Source: Rothia sp. (in: high G+C Gram-positive bacteria) (lineage in GTDB: Bacteria > Actinomycetota > Actinomycetes > Actinomycetales > Micrococcaceae). Taken from it: 64,000 nucleotides of DNA. Below are positions 39,671-48,331 of this stretch, one piece after another; position 1 is the stretch's first letter; each line of letters opens with the position of its first letter. The stretch spans positions 1-64,000 of the forward strand of contig JAUNHE010000008.1 of assembly GCA_030524105.1 (NCBI GenBank), given 5' to 3'. Under the pieces are notes generated by a model, which was given only the letters and a program-made list of their open reading frames with translations, had not been told where the DNA came from and made no database searches. Made by a program: the position numbers and the translations under genes.

Positions 39671-39696
39671 GAGTTTAAGGAAGGGAACTGCTACCT

Positions 39697-40632
39697 GTGT
39701 TAAAACTGGCTTTTAAGCCTTCCTGGTTGGCTTTTCTAGCCCTGATGCTGGTGCTTGCTTCTGCTTTTGTTGGCTTAAGTAAGTGGCAGCTTGAGGCAGC
39801 AAAAGCTGGTCAGCTGCATATGGATCCGGCTAAGGAGGTGGTTCGTCCTTACGGGCAGGTTTTGGCTGAACATGAACCGTTGCTGGTCAGTGAGGCCGAT
39901 ACTATGGTGGAGCTGACTGGCCATTACCGTGCCGCTTCCTCCTACTTAGTGGCCAATAAGTTCAAGGATGGCCAGTCTGGCTACTGGGTTGTGTCTCTGT
40001 TTATTCCGGATGATGCCCCTCAGGTTAGCGACGAGCGGGGCTCTGGCCCCAGGGCTGTAGCGGTTGCCAGGGGGTGGACAAGTGAGGCTGAGCTTCCTGA
40101 AGAGCCTCAGGGCAGTATCGTTCTGGCCGGCCGAGTTATTGCCAACGATCCTCCTTATTTTTCTTACCAGCTGGATCGGGCTGCTGCCGGTGGACAGCAA
40201 GCTCTTGTAGGCAGCCTTCTTACTGCACAGCTGACTAATCTTTGGGACACCGCTCTCTTTGCTGCCCCCGTCGTGGTTGACCAGGAACATCCGCTGGCCC
40301 AGGGCCTTGAGCTCACCGCTGAGGGCAGGCTGGCGGGAGGGGCGGCACTGATGGGGGATTCTTCGGCTTTGCAGCCTATTGGCACTGAGCAGGTGGTGGA
40401 TGAAGAGCTTGATTGGTTAAATATTTTTTATGCCCTGGAGTGGCTTGTTTTTGCCGCTTTTGCTCTTTACCTGTGGTGGCGCATGCTTAAGGATGCTTAC
40501 CAGAAGAAAGAAGATCCAGCCCAGTATTTTGAGTACGAGGGGCAGTACTGGCTCGATGAGGCCAGCGGCAGGTACTACTATTGGGATCCACAAGACAAAA
40601 AATACTATTTCTTTGATGAGATTTTGCCCTAG
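39697..40632 (+). CDS. SURF1 family cytochrome oxidase assembly protein
   Basis: Helps assemble aa3-type cytochrome c oxidase in the membrane. TM1 (about 8-28, WLAFLALMLVLASAFVGLS) is followed by KWQLEAAKAGQ; an extracytoplasmic domain has GHYRAASSYLVANK and VAVARGWTSEAE; TM2 (about 247-267) follows WLNIFYALEWLVFA. An unusual aromatic tail (SGRYYYWDPQDKKYYFFDE) ends the 311-residue protein. The start is a GTG at 39697. It lies between guaB3 and a DUF3817 gene. Confidence 0.88.
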   Translation: MLKLAFKPSWLAFLALMLVLASAFVGLSKWQLEAAKAGQLHMDPAKEVVRPYGQVLAEHEPLLVSEADTMVELTGHYRAASSYLVANKFKDGQSGYWVVSLFIPDDAPQVSDERGSGPRAVAVARGWTSEAELPEEPQGSIVLAGRVIANDPPYFSYQLDRAAAGGQQALVGSLLTAQLTNLWDTALFAAPVVVDQEHPLAQGLELTAEGRLAGGAALMGDSSALQPIGTEQVVDEELDWLNIFYALEWLVFAAFALYLWWRMLKDAYQKKEDPAQYFEYEGQYWLDEASGRYYYWDPQDKKYYFFDEILP

Positions 40633-40671
40633 AGCGCAGGCAGATGTTGGCGGCGGGCAGAGAGGAAAAAG

Positions 40672-41232
40672 ATGACTTCTGAATCAGGGGCTTCTCAGGG
40701 GCATAAGCCCGTGGAGCGTACCGACGGTAAAAAGGTCACCCTTGCTCAGGGCGGTCAGACCGATGGCCGCGGCGGGTTTGTGGTCCGTAAGAAGTTTGGT
40801 GGTACGGAGGCTCAGATTCGTGGAGCCTTGACCTTTTATAAGTGGTGTGCCTGGATCTCGGGCAGTTTCTTGCTCCTGCTGGTGGCCGAGATGATTACCC
40901 GCTATGTTTTGGGTTATGACCTGCTGGCCGGCGCCCTAGACGCCCAGTCTGGGCAAAGAGTTGCGCTGGGTTGGCTTGATAGGCAGCTGGGAAACCTCAG
41001 TGGCGGCGTTAATATATCTACCTGGGTTTTGATTGTTCACGGCTGGTTTTATGTGGTTTACCTCCTGTCTTGTTTCCGCCTGTGGCTTTTGATGCGTTGG
41101 GCGCTGCCGCAGCTGGTTGTTATGGCCTTGGGTGGGGTTGTTCCTTTCCTATCTTTTGTGGTGGAGAAAAGAATCCATGCCGAGGTTTTGGATTTGCTGG
41201 CTGCCAACCCCCAGGCCACTAAGCGTTACTAG
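40672..41232 (+). CDS. DUF3817 family membrane protein
   Basis: 186 residues. A polar N-terminus of about 45 residues precedes three to four membrane helices: YKWCAWISGSFLLLLVAEM, STWVLIVHGWFYVVYLLSCF, and PQLVVMALGGVVPFLSFVVE with the family ending VEKRIHAE. DUF3817 genes often sit beside SURF1 or guaA in actinobacteria, as here; function is unknown. GAGAGG precedes the ATG. Confidence 0.85.
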   Translation: MTSESGASQGHKPVERTDGKKVTLAQGGQTDGRGGFVVRKKFGGTEAQIRGALTFYKWCAWISGSFLLLLVAEMITRYVLGYDLLAGALDAQSGQRVALGWLDRQLGNLSGGVNISTWVLIVHGWFYVVYLLSCFRLWLLMRWALPQLVVMALGGVVPFLSFVVEKRIHAEVLDLLAANPQATKRY

Positions 41233-41336
41233 CTGGGCTGGGTAGGTTTAGGGGCCGGCAATGTGTTTTACAATAGTGGCAGGTTAAGCTTTGGCCCTGT
41301 GGGTTTAGAGTTAAAGAAATAGAACAAAGGTGAGAT

Positions 41337-42929
41337 GTGACTAGTTCTCTTCAGGGAGCCTCTTGGGATCAGGGCCCGGTCTTGGTGGTTGATTTTGGGG
41401 CCCAGTATGCGCAGTTGATTGCCCGGCGGGTTCGGGAAGCCGGTGTTTATTCGGAGATTGTCTCCCATAGGCTGACTGCTCAGCAGTTACTGGCTAAGAA
41501 GCCTGCCGCCATTATTCTTTCGGGTGGCCCTGCCTCTGTCTATGCGCCCCAGGCCCCCCAGGCTGACCCCGATCTCTTCACGGCGCAAGTGCCTATCTTT
41601 GGAATCTGCTATGGTTTTCAGCTCATGGCCCAGGCCTTAGGCGGTACGGTTGCTCATACCGGTGCCCGGGAGTACGGGGCCACGACTGCTCGCTTAGTTT
41701 CGGACGATCCTTCTTTTTTGGCGGCTACCGACTCGTCGCAGCAGGTATGGATGTCTCACGGGGATGCTGTTAGCCTAGCTCCTGAGGGTTTTAGGGTGCT
41801 GGCCTCAACCCCGGGAGCTCCCGTTGCTGCTATGGTTGATCCCGCCCGGAAACTAGCCGGAGTGCAGTGGCATCCTGAGGTTAAGCATTCTGACTATGGC
41901 CAGGTTGCCTTAGAAAACTTTTTGTTTAATATTGCTGGCTTAGAGCCGTCCTGGTCTACCGGTAACATTATTGAGGATCAGGTTGCTAAGATCCGCCGGC
42001 AGGTTGGTTCTGCCCGGGTAATTTGTGCTCTGTCGGGTGGAGTGGATTCCTCTGTTGCTGCTGCCCTTGTCCACCGGGCAGTGGGAGACCAACTGACCTG
42101 CTTCTTTATTGATCATGGGCTTTTGCGTGCTGGCGAGCGGGAGCAGGTGGAGCAGGATTATGCGGCCTCTATGGGAATTCGGGTGGTGACGGTTGATCAG
42201 TCCCAGCGTTTTCTTGCCGCTTTAGCCGGTATTTCAGACCCCGAGACCAAACGAAAGGTGATTGGCCGGGAATTTATTCGTTCTTTTGAGCAGGCACAGC
42301 GGGCCTTACTGGATGAAGCCAGCGACTCCGGCGAGGATATTAAGTTTTTGGTCCAGGGAACCCTCTACCCGGATGTCGTGGAATCCGGTGGTGGTGAGGG
42401 AGCTGCCAATATTAAGTCTCACCACAATGTTGGTGGCCTACCCGAGGACATGAACTTTGAGCTGGTAGAACCCCTACGTTCTCTCTTTAAGGATGAGGTG
42501 CGTGCTATTGGCCGGCAGCTGGGGGTTCCCGAGCGTATTGTAGCCCGGCAGCCTTTCCCCGGGCCGGGTTTGGGGATCCGTATTATTGGTGAGGTGACTG
42601 CCCAACGCTTGGAGCTCTTACGGGCTGCCGATGCTATTGCCCGCCAGGAGCTGACTGCGGCCGGTTTGGATGAGCAGATCTGGCAGTGTCCGGTCGTTTT
42701 GCTGGCAGATGTGCGCTCAGTAGGTGTTCAAGGCGATGGCCGAACCTACGGGCATCCCATAGTTTTACGGCCGGTTTCCTCTGAGGATGCTATGACTGCT
42801 GACTGGTCTCGGCTGCCTTACGATGTGCTGGCTAAAATTTCTAACCGCATCACCAATGAGGTTGCCCAGGTTAACCGGGTGGTTTTGGATATTACTTCTA
42901 AACCCCCGGCCACCATTGAATGGGAGTAG
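41337..42929 (+). CDS. guaA: GMP synthase (glutamine-hydrolysing)
   Basis: Converts XMP to GMP with ATP and glutamine. The class I glutaminase domain (residues 1-195) has Cys91 in [16 protein letters not shown] and the His/Glu pair in QWHPEVKHS. The ATP pyrophosphatase domain has the PP-loop [14 protein letters not shown], and the dimerisation domain ends [14 protein letters not shown] start at 41337 after AAAGG. A -10-like TACAAT at 41269-41274 suggests its own promoter. It completes the GMP pathway with guaB upstream. Confidence 0.97.
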   Translation: MTSSLQGASWDQGPVLVVDFGAQYAQLIARRVREAGVYSEIVSHRLTAQQLLAKKPAAIILSGGPASVYAPQAPQADPDLFTAQVPIFGICYGFQLMAQALGGTVAHTGAREYGATTARLVSDDPSFLAATDSSQQVWMSHGDAVSLAPEGFRVLASTPGAPVAAMVDPARKLAGVQWHPEVKHSDYGQVALENFLFNIAGLEPSWSTGNIIEDQVAKIRRQVGSARVICALSGGVDSSVAAALVHRAVGDQLTCFFIDHGLLRAGEREQVEQDYAASMGIRVVTVDQSQRFLAALAGISDPETKRKVIGREFIRSFEQAQRALLDEASDSGEDIKFLVQGTLYPDVVESGGGEGAANIKSHHNVGGLPEDMNFELVEPLRSLFKDEVRAIGRQLGVPERIVARQPFPGPGLGIRIIGEVTAQRLELLRAADAIARQELTAAGLDEQIWQCPVVLLADVRSVGVQGDGRTYGHPIVLRPVSSEDAMTADWSRLPYDVLAKISNRITNEVAQVNRVVLDITSKPPATIEWE

Positions 42930-42957
42930 CCAAGACCAGTGCAGCTCTAGCTAATTC

Positions 42958-43380
42958 TTAGTTTTCTGCCCCAAAGTTAAACATCCAGGCGATCCCGTAA
43001 CGGTCGGTAAAGGAACCAAAGTGGTCTCCCCAGGGAGCCGGGGCTAGGGGGTGGATCTCACTTGCCCCCTGGGAAAGCTTGTCAAACCAGCCCTGGGCCA
43101 GCTCTAGCTGGTCCAGGCTGCCGATGATGGATGCTTCCATATTGGTGCTGGCTCTCTGGGCTGTGCCAGAGAGGGCAGCGCCGTCAGAGACCCGTATCGT
43201 TAGGTGGTCACTACGGAGTTCCCCGTGCATGACCAGGTCTTTGTACTGGTCCTCTACCGGGGCCTGAAAATCGTTAAAGGTTTTTATGCTTATTTCTCCG
43301 CCAAAAACGTCCCGATAAAATTCCAGTGCCTGCCGGCCTTGGCCGGTAAAGGTGAAGTAGGGGTTAAAGTTCAGGCTCAT
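42958..43380 (-). CDS. VOC family (PhnB/glyoxalase-like) protein
   Basis: 140 residues with the PhnB-like vicinal oxygen chelate pattern: LNFNPYFTFTGQGRQALEFY, LVMHGELRSDH, GASEIHPLAPAPWGDHFGSF and DRYGIAWMFNF. Such proteins are often annotated as 3-demethylubiquinone methyltransferase-like or glyoxalase-like, but substrate is unknown. GAGGAG precedes the ATG. It converges with guaA and lies downstream of the alpha-glucosidase genes on the same strand. Confidence 0.87.
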   Translation of the reverse strand: MSLNFNPYFTFTGQGRQALEFYRDVFGGEISIKTFNDFQAPVEDQYKDLVMHGELRSDHLTIRVSDGAALSGTAQRASTNMEASIIGSLDQLELAQGWFDKLSQGASEIHPLAPAPWGDHFGSFTDRYGIAWMFNFGAEN

Positions 43381-43503
43381 ATTTTCTCCTCAATCATAGG
43401 TGGGGGATGGATGCAGTCTCTACTGCTAGCCTTAGCCAGAGGCCCATCCGTTAGCTTAGCCTACCGGGCTAGACTAGCTGGCGTGTCTTAGCCAGCTGGC
43501 CTT

Positions 43504-45222
43504 TTAGTTTTTGAGGTAGATCTTAGCTTCGTAGGGGCGTAGGGTCTGACCCAGGTCATCTGGGTAATTGGACAGGAGCAGCTGGCTTTCTGCCGTGAGT
43601 AGCCGGTAGTTACGCTGCTCTTGCTGCCTAGTAAAGTTACAGATGACCAGGAGCTCTTGGCCGCTATCGGACCGACGCTCGTAGGCGTACACTTGGGCAT
43701 CCTCAGGGTCTAGGGGGATAAAGTCACCGTAGACAAGGAGGTCGGTTAGTTCCTGCCTGCGTAACTGGATCAGCCGCTGGTAGTGGTAGAAGAGGGAGTT
43801 AGGGTCCGCTAAAGCGGCTTCGGCGTTGATTTCTTGATAGTTGGGGTTAAGCCCGATCCAGGGTTCTACATCAGAAAAACCTGCGTAGGCTTGGGCAGAC
43901 CACTGCATGGGGGTGCGGGCATTATCCCGGCCTTTTCTGTAGATCAGCTCCATAGCGGCTTGTTCAGAGAGCTGGCCTCTTTGGGTGACCATATCCCGGT
44001 AGAAGTTGATGGAGTCTAGGTCCCGGTAGTCGTCAATAGACCTAAAGCGGACGTTGGTCATGCCCAGTTCTTCTCCCTGGTAGATGTAGGGGGTGCCTTG
44101 CATGCAGTGGAGCAGGCTGGCAAGCATCTTGCCAGAAAGTATGCGGTAGTCAGGTGAGTCGTCTCCAAAGCGGGAGATAATTCTGGGCTGGTCGTGGTTG
44201 TTCCAGTAGAGGGAGCCCCAGGCTTTTCCTGCCAGTTCTAGCTGCCAGGTGTTCAGAACTTTTTTAAGCTGACGAAGGTCAAGGGGCTGGTAGGACCATT
44301 TGCCCATGCCGCTGCCGGGGTCGGCATCCAGGCCCATGTGCTCAAAATGGAAAATCATATTGAGTTCGTCCTGGGTGAAGCCGCCAAACTGTAGCGCTTC
44401 AGCCGGTGGGGTTGCACTCATTTCACCAACGGTCATGACGTCTCTGCCGGCCAAGGTGTTCCGGTGTAGCTCCTGCATCCATTCGTGCACCCGCTTGCCA
44501 TTCTTAATGACAAAGACGGTAGAAGAACCGTGCTTGTCAAAGTCGATATCTGGGTCAGGGGGTAGGCCGGCCGGTTTTGAAATAATATTGATGGCATCAA
44601 GCCGGAAGCCGTCTACACCCTTATCAAGCCACCAGTTGATCATGGAGTAGATATCCTGGCGGACGGCTTCATTTTCCCAGTTAAGATCCGGTTGTTTTCT
44701 GGAGAAAATGTGCAGGTACCACTGGTCTGTTTCCTGATCGTACTCCCAGGCTGGCCCACCAAACTCTGAACCCCAATTGTTGGGTGGTAGGGGGTTACCC
44801 TGCTGGTCGTAACCGGCAGAATCGCGCCAATAGTAGTAGTTACGGTAGGGGTTATCTTTGCTAGAGCGGGATTGGATAAACCAGTCGTGCTCATCGGAAG
44901 TATGGTTGACCACGATATCTAGCAGGATCTTAATCTTGTGCCGATGGGCGATGGTCAGCAGCTGGTCGAAGTCGGCCATAGTGCCAAATTCATCCATGAT
45001 GTTTTGGTAGTCACTAATGTCATAGCCCATATCGTCGTTGGGGGAGCTGAACATAGGTGAGAGCCAGATGACGTTAATACCTAGGTCAGCCAGGTAGGGG
45101 ATGCGGGAGCTGATGCCGGCTAAGTCTCCAATGCCGTCCCCGTTAGAATCTTGAAAGGACCGTGGCCAGACCTGGTAGACCACGGCTTCTTTCCACCATT
45201 TTTTGCCGGAATTGTTGGCCAT
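43504..45222 (-). CDS. GH13 alpha-glucosidase, copy A
   Basis: Intracellular alpha-glucosidase of the oligo-1,6-glucosidase/trehalose-6-P hydrolase branch. The (beta/alpha)8 core has DIVVNHTSDEH, QPDLNWEN, the nucleophile Asp209 in GFRLDAIN, acid/base Glu267 in TVGEMS and Asp344 in YWNNHDQPR. The residue after the nucleophile is Ala210, a feature linked to alpha-1,4 preference in this subfamily. Substrate could also be a phosphorylated sugar from the PTS nearby. 572 residues; AAAGGAG precedes the ATG. It is the last gene of an EEP-GH13-GH13 operon. Confidence 0.9.
   Translation of the reverse strand: MANNSGKKWWKEAVVYQVWPRSFQDSNGDGIGDLAGISSRIPYLADLGINVIWLSPMFSSPNDDMGYDISDYQNIMDEFGTMADFDQLLTIAHRHKIKILLDIVVNHTSDEHDWFIQSRSSKDNPYRNYYYWRDSAGYDQQGNPLPPNNWGSEFGGPAWEYDQETDQWYLHIFSRKQPDLNWENEAVRQDIYSMINWWLDKGVDGFRLDAINIISKPAGLPPDPDIDFDKHGSSTVFVIKNGKRVHEWMQELHRNTLAGRDVMTVGEMSATPPAEALQFGGFTQDELNMIFHFEHMGLDADPGSGMGKWSYQPLDLRQLKKVLNTWQLELAGKAWGSLYWNNHDQPRIISRFGDDSPDYRILSGKMLASLLHCMQGTPYIYQGEELGMTNVRFRSIDDYRDLDSINFYRDMVTQRGQLSEQAAMELIYRKGRDNARTPMQWSAQAYAGFSDVEPWIGLNPNYQEINAEAALADPNSLFYHYQRLIQLRRQELTDLLVYGDFIPLDPEDAQVYAYERRSDSGQELLVICNFTRQQEQRNYRLLTAESQLLLSNYPDDLGQTLRPYEAKIYLKN
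43820..44109. repeat. Near-identical 290-bp tract shared by the two GH13 genes (copy A)
   Basis: These 290 bases match 45602-45891 with only two differences (43870 and 44104 here, 45652 and 45886 there), both synonymous in the GH13 reading frames. The flanking gene sequences diverge clearly. The tract codes for about residues 372-468. Confidence 0.92.
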
Positions 45223-45264
45223 GTACTTCTCCTTAAAGGTGAGTATTTGTGGGTTTTATGCTGA

Positions 45265-46998
45265 TTACCCTAGCTGGTATAGGTAAAGTTTTGCCTCGTA
45301 GGGGCGGAGTTTCTGGCCGGCATCATCGGGGTAGTTAGAGAGCAGGAGCTCTCCGGTAGGCCTGTCCTTAAAAAAGCTGCGTTCCTGCGGCTGGTCACTG
45401 AAATTGCAGATAACCAGCAGCTCCTGCTGGCCCCGACCTGTTTCTCCTGTGCGCAGATAGGCAAAAACTTGCTGGTCTTGAGGGTCCTCTGGGTCATCCA
45501 AAAGTTCAAAACCACCGGTAATAAGCAGGGGGTAGTCCCGGCGTAATTGGATCAGCTGCCGGTAAAAATGGAAGATAGAGTCTGGGTCTGCCAGGGCCTG
45601 CTCGGCGTTGATTTCTTGATAGTTGGGGTTAAGCCCGATCCAGGGTTCTACGTCAGAAAAACCTGCGTAGGCTTGGGCAGACCACTGCATGGGGGTGCGG
45701 GCATTATCCCGGCCTTTTCTGTAGATCAGCTCCATAGCGGCTTGTTCAGAGAGCTGGCCTCTTTGGGTGACCATATCCCGGTAGAAGTTGATGGAGTCTA
45801 GGTCCCGGTAGTCGTCAATAGACCTAAAGCGGACGTTGGTCATGCCCAGTTCTTCTCCCTGGTAGATGTAGGGGGTGCCTTGCATACAGTGCAGGGCCAA
45901 GGCCAGCATTTTTGCCGATTTTTTACGCCAGCGGGCAGTGTCATTTCCAAAGCGGGAGACTGCCCGTGGCTGGTCGTGGTTATTCCAGTAGAGGCTGTTC
46001 CAGGCCTTGCCGTTAAGGTCCAGCTGCCAGCGGGCCAGGACCTTTTTGATGTCTCTTAGGTCGGCCTTGCGGTCACTCCATTTACCGTAGCCGTCTGGGT
46101 TGGAGTCTAACTCCATGTGCTCAAAATGGAAGATCATGTTCAGTTCCTGCCGCTCAAAACCGCTGTAGGCCAGCCCGTCGGCAGTTGTGGTCCAGGGAGT
46201 TTCACCCACCGTAATGACATCGTAGTGGCTCAGAACTTCCCGGTTCATTTCCTGCAAAAACTCATGGATGCGGGGGCCGTTGGCAAGCAGGGCCAGGGAG
46301 TTTTCCTGGCTGCCGGCTTTAACGGCTGGGTCATCGCGGTAGGGCTCTGCCTTGGAGAGCAGATTAATGACGTCCATCCGGAAACCGGCTACGCCCCGGT
46401 CTAACCAGAAACGCATGATCTCATAGACTTCCTGGCGGACTTGGGGGTTCTCCCAGTTGAGGTCTGGCTGCTTGGGTGAGAAAAGGTGGAGGTAGAACTG
46501 CTGGGTTTTTTGGTCCCATTGCCAGGTAGAGGGGGAAAAGGCGGAAATCCAGTTGGTGGGGGCTAAGGGCTTACCCTGCCGGTCGTAACCGGCGGGATCC
46601 TTCCATATGTAGTAGTCGCGGTAGGGGTTGTCTTTGCTGGAGCGGGCTTGGACAAACCAGTCGTGCTCATCGGAGGTATGGTTGACCACCAAATCCATGA
46701 TGATTCCTATGCCCAGCTGCCGGGCCCGGTCGATAAGGCGGTCAAAGTCTGCCAGTGTGCCAAATTCTGGCATGATTTTTTGGTAGTGGCTAATATCGTA
46801 GCCATTGTCGTCATTGGGTGACTGATAGATCGGACAGAGCCAGATCAGTTCTACCCCTAGGCTGGCCAGGTAGGGCAGCCGGGCTATAATTCCTGGCAGA
46901 TCGCCGATTCCGTCGCCATTGGAATCTTGAAAGGAACGCGGATAGATCTGATAGATCACGGGTTGCATAAATTTTTTTTGCTTAAACCGGGGGCTCAT
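45265..46998 (-). CDS. GH13 alpha-glucosidase, copy B
   Basis: Paralogue of copy A, 577 residues. DLVVNHTSDEH, QPDLNWENPQ, nucleophile Asp209 in GFRMDVIN, acid/base glutamate in TVGETPW and YWNNHDQPR are all present. Val210 after the nucleophile is the residue linked to alpha-1,6 activity in oligo-1,6-glucosidases, so copies A and B may split isomaltose- and maltose-type substrates. GAAAGG precedes the ATG. Its start overlaps the stop of the EEP gene by four bases and it ends 42 bases before copy A. Confidence 0.9.
   Translation of the reverse strand: MSPRFKQKKFMQPVIYQIYPRSFQDSNGDGIGDLPGIIARLPYLASLGVELIWLCPIYQSPNDDNGYDISHYQKIMPEFGTLADFDRLIDRARQLGIGIIMDLVVNHTSDEHDWFVQARSSKDNPYRDYYIWKDPAGYDRQGKPLAPTNWISAFSPSTWQWDQKTQQFYLHLFSPKQPDLNWENPQVRQEVYEIMRFWLDRGVAGFRMDVINLLSKAEPYRDDPAVKAGSQENSLALLANGPRIHEFLQEMNREVLSHYDVITVGETPWTTTADGLAYSGFERQELNMIFHFEHMELDSNPDGYGKWSDRKADLRDIKKVLARWQLDLNGKAWNSLYWNNHDQPRAVSRFGNDTARWRKKSAKMLALALHCMQGTPYIYQGEELGMTNVRFRSIDDYRDLDSINFYRDMVTQRGQLSEQAAMELIYRKGRDNARTPMQWSAQAYAGFSDVEPWIGLNPNYQEINAEQALADPDSIFHFYRQLIQLRRDYPLLITGGFELLDDPEDPQDQQVFAYLRTGETGRGQQELLVICNFSDQPQERSFFKDRPTGELLLSNYPDDAGQKLRPYEAKLYLYQLG
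45602..45891. repeat. Near-identical 290-bp tract shared by the two GH13 genes (copy B)
   Basis: Partner of 43820-44109 at a constant offset of 1782 bases, with two synonymous differences. The boundaries are sharp: identity stops at the GCGTTGATTTC end and at the codon after the shared CAGTG. Confidence 0.92.
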
Positions 46999-47918
46999 AG
47001 CTGGCCTTTCTGATCGGTCCCTGAAGGGCAGTTGTGGGCTAGGCAGGGTGTTTTTGTGTAGGCAGAGGAAAGCTGACTGGCCTCTATCTCAACCAGGACG
47101 CCGGCGTGATCAGAGATGGCAGGCTCGTGCTGGCCGTCAAAAACAACCCGGTAGTTGCTAAAGGTAACTGGCCCAGAAGCCAGCACGTAGTCGATACGTT
47201 TGGCCAGGCTGTTTTCTTCCCAGCCAGAGATGGCTTGCTGGACGGTGTGTTCGCCTTGACGTTTGCTGGCATGCCAGAAGGCGTCATGCCAGCCTAGCTC
47301 TAGCATCTGCTGCCAGCCGGGCGAGTCGGGGCCGGCGGCAACGTTAAAATCTCCCAAGAGCAGTAGGGGCCCCCGGTCTGCTAGCTGACGGACCCGCTGG
47401 TTGAGGCGGTTAAAGTCCTCTGCAAAAAAGTAGCGGTTCTGCTTGTGCCACCAGTTCATGTGCACGTTGACCAACCAGAGTGGCCCGCTAGCAAGTTTAA
47501 TCTGGCAGGCTAAGGCACAGCGGCGAAAAACGTCCCGGTAACCGTATTCTTGGCTGCTGACCTGAAAATGCTGGCCTGCTTGAATGGGCTGTTTACTCAG
47601 GATGCTGCTACCTTCGTCGTAGATATTCCAGCCCAGGTGGGCGCCGGCCCAGGTCCACTGATAGTGGGCACCTGCCTGCCTGAGCAGTGCGGTAAGTAGC
47701 AGGGCAAAGTTATTGTCTCTCAAGGGCCGGTCTTCAAGCGCAAAAAAACCCTCGGGTGCTGGAACTGTAGGGCTGATAAGGTTCTGATTAACCTCCTGCA
47801 GGGCAATCAGGTCTATATCCTGGTCCAGAATAAAGTCTGCCAGTAACTTGATTTTGTGCACTTGATGAATCTCAACCCAGCTGTGTGTGTTGAGGGTCAG
47901 CACTTTTATAGTATTCAT
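46995..47918 (-). CDS. Endonuclease/exonuclease/phosphatase (EEP) family hydrolase
   Basis: 307 residues with the EEP active-site set: IKVLTLNTHSW at the N-terminus, LIALQEVNQN with the metal-binding glutamate, LVNVHMNWWH, LLLGDFNVAAGPDSPG, RIDYVLASG and ISDHAGVLVEIE. No signal peptide, so it is cytoplasmic. Members cleave phosphoester bonds in DNA, lipids or sugar phosphates; the substrate is unknown. It leads the EEP-GH13-GH13 operon, overlapping copy B by four bases, and its ATG lacks a good ribosome binding site. Confidence 0.85.
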   Translation of the reverse strand: MNTIKVLTLNTHSWVEIHQVHKIKLLADFILDQDIDLIALQEVNQNLISPTVPAPEGFFALEDRPLRDNNFALLLTALLRQAGAHYQWTWAGAHLGWNIYDEGSSILSKQPIQAGQHFQVSSQEYGYRDVFRRCALACQIKLASGPLWLVNVHMNWWHKQNRYFFAEDFNRLNQRVRQLADRGPLLLLGDFNVAAGPDSPGWQQMLELGWHDAFWHASKRQGEHTVQQAISGWEENSLAKRIDYVLASGPVTFSNYRVVFDGQHEPAISDHAGVLVEIEASQLSSAYTKTPCLAHNCPSGTDQKGQL

Positions 47919-47955
47919 GTAGTTGGTTTCATCCAGAAAAGACGGGGCTTCCGCA

Positions 47956-48016
47956 CGGCTTATTGATTCTGCCCGCTCAACCCATTAACCGGGCAGGTGG
48001 GTTGTGGAATAAGCCG
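47956..48016 (-). ncRNA. Pseudoknot-capable structured element upstream of the EEP-GH13 operon
   Basis: Three perfect complementary sets nest in 61 bases: outer CGGCTTATT (47956-47964) with AATAAGCCG (48008-48016), inner CTGCCCG (47969-47975) with CGGGCAG (47990-47996), and the inner loop CAACCCA (47978-47984) with TGGGTTG (47998-48004) in the right-hand joiner. That is an H-type pseudoknot inside a closing stem. It lies 38 bases before the EEP start, in its likely 5' leader; the strand is inferred from that. It matches no riboswitch class I can recall. Confidence 0.45.
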
Positions 48017-48331
48017 AGGTGTAGGCCACTCTGGTCTTATCCTAGCGAGCCAGCCTCCCTTTGCCCAGAAGAATGAAAGCGGTCGCAAACTGAAATTTTT
48101 TCCAAAATCTGACACCTATTAACGGATAATAAAATTCTTGTCAGCTTGGAAAAATCTAAAAAATGGGACTACTTTTAGCAGCAGAGATTCTCTATAGTGA
48201 GGTTTATTCAAAGGTCTTGAGCTGAGCTACCGGAACCACAGCAGGGCCCTACTTTTGAAGAGACCTCAGCGTCTGCTCAAAGAGGCACCGTTTTTCAGGG
48301 GTGTCTTGGATTTTGGTGAAAGGTTCCCTCA
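48017..48331 (+). promoter_or_regulatory. Control region of the PTS EIICB gene
   Basis: The rest of the divergent 413-base spacer. An imperfect inverted repeat (TTTTTCCAA...TGACA at 48096-48114 and TGTCAG..TTGGAAAAA at 48139-48155) brackets AT-rich DNA. A -10-like TATAGT lies at 48193-48198 with no good -35, suggesting an activator-dependent promoter. The RpiR regulator encoded downstream is the obvious candidate to bind here; this is inference. A ribosome binding site GAAAGG precedes the EIICB start. Confidence 0.5.
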
